Positions 26,598 to 36,005 of a stretch of DNA of 64,000 nt are shown here, piece by piece (position 1 is the stretch's first letter; each line of letters starts with the position of its first letter). The stretch spans positions 124,001-188,000 of the forward strand of contig JASCOF010000009.1 in assembly GCA_029960065.1 (NCBI GenBank). The letters are read 5' to 3'. Under the pieces are notes generated by a model, which was not told the origin of the DNA, did not search any database, and was given only the letters and a program-made list of their open reading frames with translations. The translations under genes and the position numbers were made by a program. The DNA comes from Flavobacteriaceae bacterium PS02336 (GTDB lineage: Bacteria; Bacteroidota; Bacteroidia; Flavobacteriales; Flavobacteriaceae).

Positions 26598-28739
26598 ATG
26601 AAAAATTTACAAGATGAAAAGCAGCGAGATCTGCTGATCAACAAATCGGACGGCACCAATAAGTTTCTTACCACCGATCAGGGTGTCAGAATTAATGACG
26701 ACAATAATTCCCTTAAAGCAGGCGAAAGGGGTCCTTCTTTACTGGAAGATTTTATTTTAAGAGAAAAAATAACGCATTTTGACCACGAGAGAATTCCTGA
26801 AAGAATCGTGCACGCGAGGGGCTCTGGTGCGCATGGTTTTTTTGAAGTAACCAATCCTATACCAGAATTGACCAAGGCAGGTTTCCTACAGGAAAAAGGT
26901 CTTAAAACTCCCGTTTTCACCAGATTCTCTACAGTTGCAGGATCTCGAGGCTCTACAGATCTAGCTCGTGATGTACGCGGATTTTCGGTTAAATTTTATA
27001 CGCAGGAAGGTATCTATGATCTTGTTGGAAATAATGTGCCTGTATTCTTTATACAGGATGCATCTAAATTTCCTGACCTTATTCATGCGGTAAAACCTGA
27101 ACCACACAATGAAATCCCGCAGGCGGCTTCTGCTCATGATACTTTCTGGGATTTCATATCATTGATGCCGGAATCCATGCACATGATAATGTGGGCAATG
27201 TCTGACCGCGCTATTCCAAGAAGCTACCGTATGATGGAAGGTTTTGGAGTGCATACTTTCAGATTAATCAATGAAGCAGGCGAATCTGTGTTTGTGAAAT
27301 TTCATTGGAAACCTAAATTAGGAACCCACGCAGTTGCCTGGGATGAAGCACAGAAAATTTCAGGAAAAAATCCCGATTTCCACAGACAGGATCTTTGGGA
27401 AGCAATCGAAGCAGGAAATTTCCCAGAATGGAACTTAGGCGTTCAGATCATTCCATCAAAAGACGAAAATAAATATGAATTTGATCTGCTGGATCCTACC
27501 AAACTAGTACCCGAAGAACTGGTGCCTGTAACAATTGTTGGCAGAATGGTTTTGAACAAAAACCCTGATAACTTTTTTGCGGAAACAGAACAAATAGCTT
27601 TTCATCCCGGACATGTAGTGCCTGGAATCGATTTCACAAATGATCCTTTATTGCAGGGACGTTTGTTTTCGTATACAGATACACAGCTTTCCAGATTAGG
27701 AAGTCCAAATTTTCATGAAATACCAATTAACCGCAGTGTAGCGCCTGTACATAATAATCAGCGTGACGGACATATGCGTCAGGAAATTAATACCGGACGT
27801 GTCAGCTATCACCCTAATTCTCTTGGAGGCGGCTGTCCGTATCAGGCAAAAATTGCAGAAGGAGGATTTTCTAGTTTTAATGAACGCATCGATGCGCATA
27901 AAATAAGAGAAAGAAGTGAAAGTTTTAATGACCATTTCGGACAGGCAAAATTATTTTTCAACAGTCAGACCTCTGCTGAAAAAAGCCATATTGTTAAAGC
28001 ACTTCGTTTTGAACTCGGAAAAGTCGAAACCACAGCTATAAGACTGAGAATGCTTGGGCTTTTATCACAAGTAGACCAAGAATTGGCAGAAAAAGTAGCC
28101 ATTGGACTTGGTGCAACGGTTCCTCCTGTTTTAGAAACACCTCTAAATCACGGCGTATCTCCTGAAAATGAAAACGGAAAACAGGAATCTACAACAGTTG
28201 AACAGTCTGTAAAATCATCCGATGCATTAAGCATGCTGAAAAACCCAACTAATTCACCAACAATAGCATCTAGAAAAGTCGCTATCATATGCGCTGACGG
28301 AGTTTCTGAAGCTGCAGTGTCTAACATGAAAAAAGCATTACTGCAAGAAGATGCAAAAGGCTGCATTGTGGCGCCGCATCTTGGAGCTGTAATTTCGGAT
28401 ACTGATGGAGAAATTCACGCCGATTTTAGCTTTCTTACTGCATCATCGGTATTGTTTGATGCTGTTTATATACCAGACGGACTTGGTCTAAGTGTTCTTG
28501 CTGAAAGCGATGAAGTTAATGAATTTTTAAATGATGCTTACAAACACTGCAAAGTAATTGGAGCCGACGGAAGAGCTGTTTCTTTATTAAGTGCAGCAAA
28601 TTTTGCTTCTAAAATCAATAATGATGATCAGGGTCTTATTGTTACGAAAGAAGTTGCAGGTGAAAAATTCACAAAAGACTTTATACAAGCAATGGGAAAA
28701 CATAGATTTTGGGATCGTGAACAAAACCTATACAATTAA
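26598..28739 (+). CDS. katE: Large-subunit (clade 2) monofunctional catalase
   Basis: This 713-residue protein is far longer than small-subunit catalases (about 480), because it carries the C-terminal flavodoxin/DJ-1-like domain of the HPII type (about 560-710; K-V-A-I-I-C-A-D-G-V opens it). Catalytic His72 lies in R-I-V-H-A-R-G, the essential Asn is in D-L-V-G-N-N (about 145), and the haem-ligand Tyr359 lies in R-L-F-S-Y-T-D-T-Q. It degrades hydrogen peroxide in the cytoplasm. The DUF892 gene follows at 17 bp, so the two are co-transcribed. Confidence 0.96.
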   Translation: MKNLQDEKQRDLLINKSDGTNKFLTTDQGVRINDDNNSLKAGERGPSLLEDFILREKITHFDHERIPERIVHARGSGAHGFFEVTNPIPELTKAGFLQEKGLKTPVFTRFSTVAGSRGSTDLARDVRGFSVKFYTQEGIYDLVGNNVPVFFIQDASKFPDLIHAVKPEPHNEIPQAASAHDTFWDFISLMPESMHMIMWAMSDRAIPRSYRMMEGFGVHTFRLINEAGESVFVKFHWKPKLGTHAVAWDEAQKISGKNPDFHRQDLWEAIEAGNFPEWNLGVQIIPSKDENKYEFDLLDPTKLVPEELVPVTIVGRMVLNKNPDNFFAETEQIAFHPGHVVPGIDFTNDPLLQGRLFSYTDTQLSRLGSPNFHEIPINRSVAPVHNNQRDGHMRQEINTGRVSYHPNSLGGGCPYQAKIAEGGFSSFNERIDAHKIRERSESFNDHFGQAKLFFNSQTSAEKSHIVKALRFELGKVETTAIRLRMLGLLSQVDQELAEKVAIGLGATVPPVLETPLNHGVSPENENGKQESTTVEQSVKSSDALSMLKNPTNSPTIASRKVAIICADGVSEAAVSNMKKALLQEDAKGCIVAPHLGAVISDTDGEIHADFSFLTASSVLFDAVYIPDGLGLSVLAESDEVNEFLNDAYKHCKVIGADGRAVSLLSAANFASKINNDDQGLIVTKEVAGEKFTKDFIQAMGKHRFWDREQNLYN

Positions 28740-28756
28740 AACTAAATTATAAAACT

Positions 28757-29326
28757 ATGAAAAATTCAGAAAAACCAAATCATACAAAAACGGCAGACAA
28801 AACTCCTAAAAATGGAATTGTGCAGCCTGCAGCTGATGCGGCTGCAGAATTAAAAGATTTATTTGTTGACAGCCTAAAAGATATTTACTGGGCAGAAAAT
28901 GCCTTAGTTGGTGCACTGCCGAAAATGCAGAATAATGCAACTGATGCAAGTCTTGCTTCGGCTATAAAAGAACATCATGCCGTAACACAAAATCAAGTCA
29001 AAAGACTCGAAAAAGTTTTTGAACTGCTTGGTGAAAAAGCAGAAGGGAAAAAATGTGAGGCAATGGCAGGATTACTTAAAGAAGGAGACAGTATTCTACA
29101 AGAAACACAACCTGGGGCAGTTCGTGACGCAGGAATCATCGCAGCTTCACAAAAAATCGAACATTATGAAATTGCAACCTATGGAACTCTTGTCGCTTTT
29201 GCCAAAACGCTGGGAGAAAATGATGCTGCAAAATTATTGACACAGACACTTGCTGAGGAAAAAGAAGCTGACTGCTTATTGAATGATGTTGCCTTAAATA
29301 CTGTGAACATTGTTGCTGCGGAATAA
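28757..29326 (+). CDS. DUF892 (YciE/YciF-like) ferritin-like protein
   Basis: This 189-residue protein has a disordered, Lys/Thr/Ala-rich N-terminus, then the DUF892 four-helix pattern: L-K-D-L-F-V-D-S-L-K-D-I-Y-W-A-E-N-A-L (about 33-51), E-H-H-A-V-T, I-E-H-Y-E-I-A-T-Y and A-E-E-K-E-A-D. The Glu/His residues in these helices match the di-iron positions of ferritin-like proteins. Members are stress-induced, and their activity is not settled. It is second in an operon with the catalase gene, which fits a role in oxidative stress. Confidence 0.9.
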   Translation: MKNSEKPNHTKTADKTPKNGIVQPAADAAAELKDLFVDSLKDIYWAENALVGALPKMQNNATDASLASAIKEHHAVTQNQVKRLEKVFELLGEKAEGKKCEAMAGLLKEGDSILQETQPGAVRDAGIIAASQKIEHYEIATYGTLVAFAKTLGENDAAKLLTQTLAEEKEADCLLNDVALNTVNIVAAE

Positions 29327-29346
29327 TTGCTTTGTTAGAAAATGAT

Positions 29347-29381
29347 AAATAAAAATCTGCACTAGTTGCAGATTTTTATTT
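29347..29381 (+). terminator. Intrinsic terminator of katE-DUF892
   Basis: AAATAAAAATCTGCA and TGCAGATTTTTATTT form a 15-bp perfect stem with a 5-nt loop, 20 bp after the stop of the DUF892 gene. Confidence 0.85.
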
Positions 29382-29528
29382 AAATCAACTAAAATTTCTA
29401 TGGTGAAATCATGGCAGTATGATTCAGATAAAATATCGACTATCGTTTAAAACTGAAAGTCTGAATAAACTGAAAAATTATGTAAATACCTGACAAAATT
29501 GTATAATTAAAAAAACTGCTGAGCCTAG

Positions 29529-29536
29529 TATTTTTG
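29529..29536 (+). promoter_or_regulatory. -7 element of the small acidic protein gene
   Basis: TATTTTTG matches TAnnTTTG and is followed by AAAT. The start codon is 38 bp further on. The paralogous gene at 59,893 has the same octamer in nearly the same position, so the promoter context appears conserved. No clear -33 element is seen here. Confidence 0.5.
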
Positions 29537-29574
29537 AAATAAGAAAACAAGTTTATAACAGCAATAATTTAATT

Positions 29575-29868
29575 ATGAAATCATCAACAATTCAATCATT
29601 TAAACCATTCAATATTCAATCTGACAACCATTTAGCGGATGCAGAATTTCAAAACGGAATACAAAATGAAAATTTCTTAACAGATTCATACCCTTTATTT
29701 GATGACGAACCAGACTTTGACTGTGAATTTTTGTCATCTTCACATGATTGGAACGAAAACGAAAATACAATTGATGCAGAATCTGAAGATGATCTTGCAG
29801 ATGAGTTTAATGATAACCAGTGGGATGCGGATATCTATGATCCGTACATGGAGTCTGCTTATTATTAA
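29575..29868 (+). CDS. Small acidic protein, copy 1 (new family with 59,893-60,153)
   Basis: This 97-residue protein is strongly acidic, with no signal peptide or membrane segment. The N-terminal 40 residues are low-complexity polar. The conserved part holds D-D-E-P-D-F-D-C-E-F-L and, at the very C-terminus, D-E-F-N-D-N-Q-W-D-A-D-I-Y-D-P-Y followed by M-E-S-A-Y-Y. The second copy at 59,893 shares both blocks, also at DNA level, while the middle and N-terminus differ. A single Cys sits in the first block. The gene follows the catalase/DUF892 operon and precedes convergent egtB. I recognise no known family; a stress-related binding or regulatory role is only a guess. Confidence 0.75.
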   Translation: MKSSTIQSFKPFNIQSDNHLADAEFQNGIQNENFLTDSYPLFDDEPDFDCEFLSSSHDWNENENTIDAESEDDLADEFNDNQWDADIYDPYMESAYY

Positions 29869-29926
29869 ATAGTAATTTAAAATTACTTTTCCTGAATTTT
29901 AAAACAGAAAACATACTTTTTTAAAA

Positions 29927-31108
29927 TCAACGTACTAGACGAATTCCCGAAAACTGCCACTGGTGTTTTGCATGGAAAAAATTTCGGTAAGACGCTCTGA
30001 TATGGCCTTCGGGAGTAGCAATAGAACCGCCTCTTAATACCATCTGGTTTACCATAAACTTTCCGTTGTATTCTCCAATGGCTCCGGGCTTTTTTGAATA
30101 CCTCGGATACGGAAGATAAGCGCTTCCTGTCCACTCCCATCTTTCTCCCCATTTAAAATGACTGGAGGCGGCTTCCCACTCTTCTTCGCTAGGCAAACGC
30201 ATTCCTTTCCATGCTGCAAAAGCCGATGCTTCGTAGAAATTAACATGACAAACGGCTTCAAAGGGATTAATTTCTTGTAATCCTGCCAGCGTATAATTCA
30301 CCCATTTACCATCAATAAAATGCCAGTATAACGGTGCTTTTACCTGCTCTTGCTTCACCCACTCCCAGCCTTCAGAGTGCCAGTAAATAAAGTTTTCATA
30401 CCCACCTTCTGCTATAAACTGCAGGTAATCTGCATTTGTCACCAGAGAAACCGCAATTTCATAAGATTCTAAATATTTCTTATGTCGGCCTGACTCATTA
30501 TCAAAACTAAAACCTTCGCCATTAAATCCTATTTCATAAATCCCCTCAGGCATTGAAATAAACTCAGCATCTTCAACGGATTTAATATCCTGATATTCCA
30601 TTTTTTTGTAAACAGGAAAAAGCGGATTATGGCCTAGAATGTATTTAATATCCGTCAAAAGCAATTCCTGATGCTGTTGTTCGTGATTTAAACCTAGTTC
30701 CAGAACAGCGTACAGTTCATCTGAAAGCTCTGAATGATTCAGAAAAGCTTCCATCTGCTGGTCTACGTATCTTCTGTAGGCATAAATATCGGCAACTGAA
30801 GGACGGCTCAGATTGCCTCGATCTGTGCGCAGCACCCTTGCCCCTACGGTTTCATAGTAACTGTTAAAGACAAAATTATACTGCTCATTAAATTCTTTAT
30901 AACCCGAAAAATGAGGAATAAGGATAAAGGTTTCAAAAAACCACGTCGTATGCCCCAAATGCCATTTAGGAGGGCTCACATCTGCAATGGGCTGTACTAC
31001 ATAATCTTCTGTTTCCAGCGGACTGCAGATTAACTCAGAATGGTTTCGAATTTTTTTATACTGTGCCAATAAGGGACGCGTATCATAATGTATTACTGTC
31101 TGTTCCAT
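29927..31108 (-). CDS. egtB: Ergothioneine biosynthesis sulfoxide synthase EgtB
   Basis: This 393-residue protein has an N-terminal DinB-like domain with the non-haem iron His triad: His53 in W-H-L-G-H and His142/His146 in N-H-E-Q-Q-H. The C-terminal domain is FGE/sulfatase-modifying-like (about 190-393: M-R-L-P-S-E-E-E-W-E-A-A, W-E-W-T-G-S, V-L-R-G-G-S, R-A-S-Y-R-N-F). EgtB joins trimethylhistidine (hercynine) to a thiol donor with oxygen. The gene lies 12 bp after egtD in the same direction. The thiol donor (gamma-glutamylcysteine or cysteine) cannot be told, and no egtA, egtC or egtE is in the window. Confidence 0.93.
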   Translation of the reverse strand: MEQTVIHYDTRPLLAQYKKIRNHSELICSPLETEDYVVQPIADVSPPKWHLGHTTWFFETFILIPHFSGYKEFNEQYNFVFNSYYETVGARVLRTDRGNLSRPSVADIYAYRRYVDQQMEAFLNHSELSDELYAVLELGLNHEQQHQELLLTDIKYILGHNPLFPVYKKMEYQDIKSVEDAEFISMPEGIYEIGFNGEGFSFDNESGRHKKYLESYEIAVSLVTNADYLQFIAEGGYENFIYWHSEGWEWVKQEQVKAPLYWHFIDGKWVNYTLAGLQEINPFEAVCHVNFYEASAFAAWKGMRLPSEEEWEAASSHFKWGERWEWTGSAYLPYPRYSKKPGAIGEYNGKFMVNQMVLRGGSIATPEGHIRASYRNFFHAKHQWQFSGIRLVR

Positions 31109-31120
31109 AGCTATTCTTAT

Positions 31121-32113
31121 TTAAATGGCTGTCCAAAAAACATCAACAAACCATTCTCTGCTGTCCATAATGCTGTACACTGGTTTGAATCCCGACTGCA
31201 TTGCTATTTTCTGGGTATCTTCCATAGAGAATTTTTGAGAAACCTCCATATAAACGGGTTCATTTGCTTCAAAATGAAATACAGCATTTGCAATGGAAAC
31301 GCTCTGCTCTTCCAAACTAATCAAATAACTTCTACACGCTCCGCTAAGGGGATCATAAGTTTCATAATGTTCAAATTTATCTACTGCAAAATCAGCTCCT
31401 AGTTCTTTATTGATGCGCTCCAGCAGGTTTAGATTAAAAGAGGCTGTCACTCCTTCTGAATCATTATAAGCATTAAGTATGGTATTGGGTTCCTTCTTTA
31501 AATCAAAACCAATCATCACTACATCTCCCTTATTGAGATTTTTGCGAAGTTCAAAACAGAAACGATATGCGTCTTCTAGTTCCATATTCCCAATATTACT
31601 TCCTAAAAACAGGATTACTTTTCTGCGGGAAGAAAACTGGGATGCTTTGTACAGCATTTCAAAATATTCTCCTTCAAGACTCACAATATCAAGTCCAGGT
31701 ACATCTTTGTTCAGTTTTTTATTCAAAACCGAAAGAATATTGCCTGATATATCAATAGGCATATACCTGAAATCTGTTTCCAATTTTTTCAGATACCGCA
31801 GCAGATGCATTGATTTTGATGCATCGCCTGCGCCTAATTCAATTAAATCAAAGGGAGTATCATCTGCACTGATTCCTTTCGCTATTTCGGCAGTTTTATT
31901 TTCAAAAATATCCATTTCACAACGGGTCAGATAATAGTCTGGTAACGTCATGATTTCCTGAAACAAGCGGTCTCCGCGCTGGTCATAAAAATATTTAGAC
32001 TGGAGCTGCTTCGGATGCTGTCCAAGACCTAAAGTCACATCCTTAAGAAAGGTATTGATATTCTGTTGTTCTATTTCTATTTTTTCAATTGTAGGTGTTT
32101 CTGGTAATTTCAT
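31121..32113 (-). CDS. egtD: L-histidine N(alpha)-methyltransferase EgtD
   Basis: This 330-residue protein matches the usual EgtD length (about 320). Features include F-Y-D-Q-R-G, L-P-D-Y-Y-L-T-R-C-E, the SAM-binding I-E-L-G-A-G-D-A-S-K-S (about 91-101), P-I-D-I-S, L-G-S-N-I-G-N and the histidine-pocket region near the C-terminus (F-S-M-E-D, A-M-Q-S-G-F). It trimethylates histidine to hercynine with S-adenosylmethionine, the first step of ergothioneine synthesis. It is first in a two-gene operon with egtB. Confidence 0.94.
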   Translation of the reverse strand: MKLPETPTIEKIEIEQQNINTFLKDVTLGLGQHPKQLQSKYFYDQRGDRLFQEIMTLPDYYLTRCEMDIFENKTAEIAKGISADDTPFDLIELGAGDASKSMHLLRYLKKLETDFRYMPIDISGNILSVLNKKLNKDVPGLDIVSLEGEYFEMLYKASQFSSRRKVILFLGSNIGNMELEDAYRFCFELRKNLNKGDVVMIGFDLKKEPNTILNAYNDSEGVTASFNLNLLERINKELGADFAVDKFEHYETYDPLSGACRSYLISLEEQSVSIANAVFHFEANEPVYMEVSQKFSMEDTQKIAMQSGFKPVYSIMDSREWFVDVFWTAI

Positions 32114-32293
32114 TATATACTGATTTAGCTTTTAAAAGATAAGTCCGAATAACATCTGTAAAGTCCTTATTTTACCTAAAGGTATCTCTTATCATTCTGT
32201 AACGGGTTCTCTATAAAATCAAATCTTAACTTAAAAAATTCTGGCTGCTTTCTGCAAAATTATTTTCGGTTTTCTTGAAGAAATCTCCTTTAA

Positions 32294-32328
32294 CAAAAAA
32301 AGCAGATCAAAATGATCTGCTTTTTTAT
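32294..32328 (-). terminator. Intrinsic terminator of the 3-keto-glycoside operon
   Basis: AAAAAAGCAGATCA and TGATCTGCTTTTTT form a strong stem with a very short loop, just beyond the stop of the DUF1080 gene. It has T runs on both strands. Confidence 0.85.
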
Positions 32329-32343
32329 TTTTATTAAAAACTA

Positions 32344-33711
32344 TTATTTCAATTCTTGAATTTTAATACTTCTAAAACTTACTTCATTACCATGATCTTG
32401 TATTAAAATATGTCCTTTTGGTGCTTCCCCAAAATCTGGCCAAACTTTGTATTTGCTTTGCGCTACTAAATCACGATATGCTTGCGAACCTCTGTCATAT
32501 TCCAAAACTTTTACGCCATTTAAGTAATGTTCTACATGATTATTAGGATAAACAATTACACGGCCGGTATTCCAATTGCCAGGTTTACGAAAAAATCGTT
32601 TTGTTTTATTTGCTTTAATTAAATCATAAAGAGAAGCAAGTGTACGATTGCCGTCTCTGCCCAATTTTGCGTCAGGATGAAGATCGTCGTCAAGTAATTG
32701 ATATTCTAATCCAATTGCAGAACCTTTACTCTGTTCATTTAATGTGACAAAATATTTAATACCGCTGTTTGCCCCGTCTGTTAGTTTAAAATCAAATGAT
32801 AAATCAAATGCTGTAAATTCCTTCTGAGTTACAATATCTCCTCCATTTGTAGATTCATCTCCGTTTGATGCCATTACCTGCAAAACTCCTTCTTTCAATC
32901 TCCATCCTTTATCTGGAAAAGTCTTTTTATGAGCTCCAATCCAGCCATTTGTAGTTTTTCCATCAAATAATAACTCCCAGCCATTTTGTTCTTCGTATGG
33001 AGTTAATTTATTAGGAATTAAACCCGCAACATACACTCCTTTTGGAAAAGGAAGTTCTTTTATGTTTTTTGTCTGAACCCTGATATTTTTCCAGTAAATT
33101 TTAATACCCGCATCTTTAGCCTTGCCAATAGCGTGAACTTGCAGCGCAATAATTCCTTGATTTGCCGATAAAGTATCTACCAAAAAAGAAACCGGCTGGT
33201 CGTCAAGCCATGTTTTTACTTTCTGACCGATACATTCAATACGAATCTTGTGAAAAACATTCGGGGTAAAAAGAATCTGTCCTTTTGGATTGTTTGAAAC
33301 TGGGTAAAGCCATTCTCTTCTTCCTTCATCGTAAATTCCGCCACTCCATTTTCTTGCTGTAGGATCTACATCATATTGATAACCATACACTTTTCCTTTT
33401 CCGTCATTCGCTTTTGGGTCAAAATTACTTTTAAACTGTACTCCAGAATTAGAAATACTATCAGACATCATGGTTTCCATTTCCAGTACAAAGTCTCCAG
33501 TTATGCGCGTATCAGATGCCAAAAAAGAATTGGGTGATTTTTCTACCGTAGTACCAACGATCATTCCGTTTTCTACTCCGTAATTAGCTGAACCTGTTAG
33601 CTGTTTCCAGCCGTTCAGCGTTTTTCCGTCAAATAGCGATTGCCAGTTACCTGATTGTGAGTTGCAAAATAATGCTGTAAATAAAAAAAAGAGTGTTGCA
33701 ATTTGTTTCAT
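32344..33711 (-). CDS. Secreted two-domain DUF1080 protein (3-keto-disaccharide hydrolase family)
   Basis: This 455-residue protein has a signal peptide (M-K-Q-I-A-T-L-F-F-L-F-T-A-L-F-C-N-S; Cys16 leaves a lipoprotein possible). Two DUF1080 domains follow, each opening with the family signature: L-F-D-G-K-T-L-N-G-W near residue 27 and L-F-D-G-K-T-T-N-G-W near 247. Each has the N-S-G-V/I-x-F/Y-F strand typical of this lectin-like sandwich. DUF1080 proteins cleave 3-keto-glycosides. Two fused domains are less common than one. It is last in the operon after two oxidoreductases, which would supply or process the 3-keto sugars. Confidence 0.88.
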   Translation of the reverse strand: MKQIATLFFLFTALFCNSQSGNWQSLFDGKTLNGWKQLTGSANYGVENGMIVGTTVEKSPNSFLASDTRITGDFVLEMETMMSDSISNSGVQFKSNFDPKANDGKGKVYGYQYDVDPTARKWSGGIYDEGRREWLYPVSNNPKGQILFTPNVFHKIRIECIGQKVKTWLDDQPVSFLVDTLSANQGIIALQVHAIGKAKDAGIKIYWKNIRVQTKNIKELPFPKGVYVAGLIPNKLTPYEEQNGWELLFDGKTTNGWIGAHKKTFPDKGWRLKEGVLQVMASNGDESTNGGDIVTQKEFTAFDLSFDFKLTDGANSGIKYFVTLNEQSKGSAIGLEYQLLDDDLHPDAKLGRDGNRTLASLYDLIKANKTKRFFRKPGNWNTGRVIVYPNNHVEHYLNGVKVLEYDRGSQAYRDLVAQSKYKVWPDFGEAPKGHILIQDHGNEVSFRSIKIQELK

Positions 33712-33723
33712 TCTGTATGTGGT

Positions 33724-34938
33724 TTAGATATTAGTAAGATTAAATTCAGGTTTCCATTTTTGGATGGAATCTTCATATATTGATTTATTCATTAAGTGTA
33801 CACAGAAAGCAGTAGTAGCACCTGTAATAACATTTGATGCTGGTAAACTACCTTCGTTAATCGTTTTATAAAATTCCTGAAGCGCGTACCAGCTTCCATC
33901 TTTCGATTTCTCTTTCAAAATTGGAATACCTCCATCGTTGTTCCATTCAATTTTTGTAGCACCGGTAACACCATCGACAACTTCTAATTCTTTTCTTGTT
34001 TGTTTTTCAGGAAAAAAAACACCTTCATCAACCAATAATTGAATTGTGCCTTTTGTTCCTTTAATTTTAAATAAATAATCGTCTTTTGCATTACTGCAAG
34101 TGGCGCCGAAATTTCCAATCATACCTTCTTTGCTGTATCGCAGAATAGTCTGTACATTGTCGTAAGTTTCTCTCCCATCTTTGTAATAATCTACTCCGCC
34201 CGTTCCGATTATTTCATCAGGATGTGTGTTGAATGCCCAATTGATAAAATCGACCTGATGAGACAGTAATTCAGCGGGCAATCCTCCAGAATATTCTCTA
34301 TACATACGCCAGTTAATTTGCCTGTCTGTACAGCCTGCGGGAACAGGTCTTCGCCAGCTTGCGTTACGATCCCATCGGCAGTCAATTTGTGTAACCTTAC
34401 CAAGATAACCTTTATCAATCATCTCTTTAACTTTAAAATAAAGTGGAGTGTAGCGGTATTGATGTCCAACTTGGAGTACCTGCTTCGGATGCTGTTTCAT
34501 TAAATTGACCAAAGCAAGCGCCTGATCTGCATCATAAGTCATTGTTTTTTCGAGATAAACATGCTTACCTGCTTTAATTGCAGCTGATGCGATCTCGAAA
34601 TGAAGATATAAGGGCACGGCAATAATTACGGCATCGATTTTTTTATCATCTAAAACTTTACGGTAATCGGTTTCGTAATTTAAGTTACTTGTTTTATTGA
34701 TCGTTTTTGCCTGATTAAGTCGAAATGGTAAAACATCGCAAACTGTTTTAAGTGTAAAATCATCGGGCATTTCTTTAAGAACAAAACTCAATCCGTTTCC
34801 TCTGTCGCCGCAGCCAATTACTGCAACGGCAATATTTTTTTTCTTCTCATTTAAAACAGCCGCTTGTAAAATCTGCTGATGCAGTAATAAGCCCGTAGTA
34901 AATAAGCCTGTTTGTCGTATAAAATCTCTGCGTTTCAT
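33724..34938 (-). CDS. Tat-exported Gfo/Idh/MocA-family oxidoreductase
   Basis: This 404-residue protein has a twin-arginine signal (M-K-R-R-D-F-I-R-Q-T-G). The Rossmann fold follows, starting V-A-V-I-G-C-G-D-R-G-N-G (about 38-49). The family E-K-P motif reads E-K-T-M here, with Thr in place of Pro. A GFO-IDH-MocA C-terminal sheet contains G-G-L-P-A-E-L-L-S-H-Q-V-D and the catalytic-type His. Family members oxidise or reduce sugars with tightly bound NAD(P). Export with bound cofactor is consistent with the Tat signal. It is third in the operon, 12 bp before the DUF1080 gene. Confidence 0.9.
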   Translation of the reverse strand: MKRRDFIRQTGLFTTGLLLHQQILQAAVLNEKKKNIAVAVIGCGDRGNGLSFVLKEMPDDFTLKTVCDVLPFRLNQAKTINKTSNLNYETDYRKVLDDKKIDAVIIAVPLYLHFEIASAAIKAGKHVYLEKTMTYDADQALALVNLMKQHPKQVLQVGHQYRYTPLYFKVKEMIDKGYLGKVTQIDCRWDRNASWRRPVPAGCTDRQINWRMYREYSGGLPAELLSHQVDFINWAFNTHPDEIIGTGGVDYYKDGRETYDNVQTILRYSKEGMIGNFGATCSNAKDDYLFKIKGTKGTIQLLVDEGVFFPEKQTRKELEVVDGVTGATKIEWNNDGGIPILKEKSKDGSWYALQEFYKTINEGSLPASNVITGATTAFCVHLMNKSIYEDSIQKWKPEFNLTNI

Positions 34939-34952
34939 GTGGTTTATAATAG

Positions 34953-35972
34953 TTAGTCCGTTTTTAATTTTAGAAAAGCACTGCTCGCCTCTCTGGAAAC
35001 AGTGCCAGAATTATTTCTATAAATAAAATAAGCGGCAATGTTTTTTCTTTTTTCGACAAAGTCCAGCGCTTTTTCGAGTCCCATAAGCATAAGGGCGTTG
35101 TCATAAGCATCGGCAGTTATCGCATCATCGGCATATACTGTAACACTAATAAGCTCATTATCTTGCGGAAAGCCTGTTTTAGGATTTATAATATGTGTAA
35201 TTTTTCGGCCTTTACTTTCATGAAATTTTCGATAGCTTCCAGATGTGGTGACAGCTCCTTTATTTAAAGAAATAATTTCATTAAACGGCTGTAGATCAAA
35301 TTCATCTTCTGAAGGAGATTCAATACCAATTTTCATTTTGTCTCCAGAAGGCTTTTTTGTTCCTTTTACTCTTATTTCTCCTCCTAATTCTACAACATAA
35401 TCATTGATATTATTTTGCTCCAGCAAATCTGCCAAAACATCGACGCTGTAACCTTGAGCTATCCCATCGAGATCAATTTTTACGCATGGTTTATTCTTAG
35501 ACAGATAATTTCCTTTCAATTCTATTAATTTGCTATTTACACAGTTTTTAATTGAAAATATTACAGAAGAATCTGGAATATTTTTTGTCTTCGTTTTACC
35601 AAATCCCCAAGCTTCTACTAGAGGGTAAATCGTTATATCAAAAAGTCCATCTGTATCTTTATTTACAAGTAATGCTTTTTTGATAACAGCAAGTAAATGA
35701 TCATCGAGAACAATTCCTTTTTCTGAATTATTAAACTCATTTATTTTCGAATAGTTTTTATATAATGAAAGTGAACTGTCTAACTGCATCAATTTTTGAT
35801 CAATCATTCTTTTTGTAACAATACTGTCTTTTCCATAATATACAATGGTATAAGTTGTTCCCTGAGCTTTTCCTGTAATAGTATAACGATTCCATTCAGC
35901 AGAACGAAATGATGTAAGGCAGATCAAAAAAACAATTGAGATAAATGATTTATTTAATAGAATTTTCGTCAC
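34953..35972 (-). CDS. apbE: ApbE-type FAD:protein FMN transferase
   Basis: This 339-residue protein has an N-terminal membrane/signal segment (about 8-22). Core motifs are Q-G-T-T-Y-T-I, F-D-I-T-I-Y-P-L-V-E-A-W-G-F, I-D-L-D-G-I-A-Q-G-Y (FAD site), V-E-L-G-G-E-I, T-S-G-S-Y and H-I-I-N-P-K-T-G-F-P. The metal-site motif near the C-terminus is A-D-A-Y-D-N-A-L. ApbE attaches FMN covalently to a Ser/Thr of periplasmic proteins. It lies between two Tat-exported oxidoreductases, so an extracytoplasmic flavoprotein electron acceptor may serve this pathway. No obvious FMN-binding target gene is in the operon. Confidence 0.93.
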   Translation of the reverse strand: MTKILLNKSFISIVFLICLTSFRSAEWNRYTITGKAQGTTYTIVYYGKDSIVTKRMIDQKLMQLDSSLSLYKNYSKINEFNNSEKGIVLDDHLLAVIKKALLVNKDTDGLFDITIYPLVEAWGFGKTKTKNIPDSSVIFSIKNCVNSKLIELKGNYLSKNKPCVKIDLDGIAQGYSVDVLADLLEQNNINDYVVELGGEIRVKGTKKPSGDKMKIGIESPSEDEFDLQPFNEIISLNKGAVTTSGSYRKFHESKGRKITHIINPKTGFPQDNELISVTVYADDAITADAYDNALMLMGLEKALDFVEKRKNIAAYFIYRNNSGTVSREASSAFLKLKTD

Positions 35973-36005
35973 CAGTAAATAATTAATTTGATTTTTTATT
36001 CAAGC

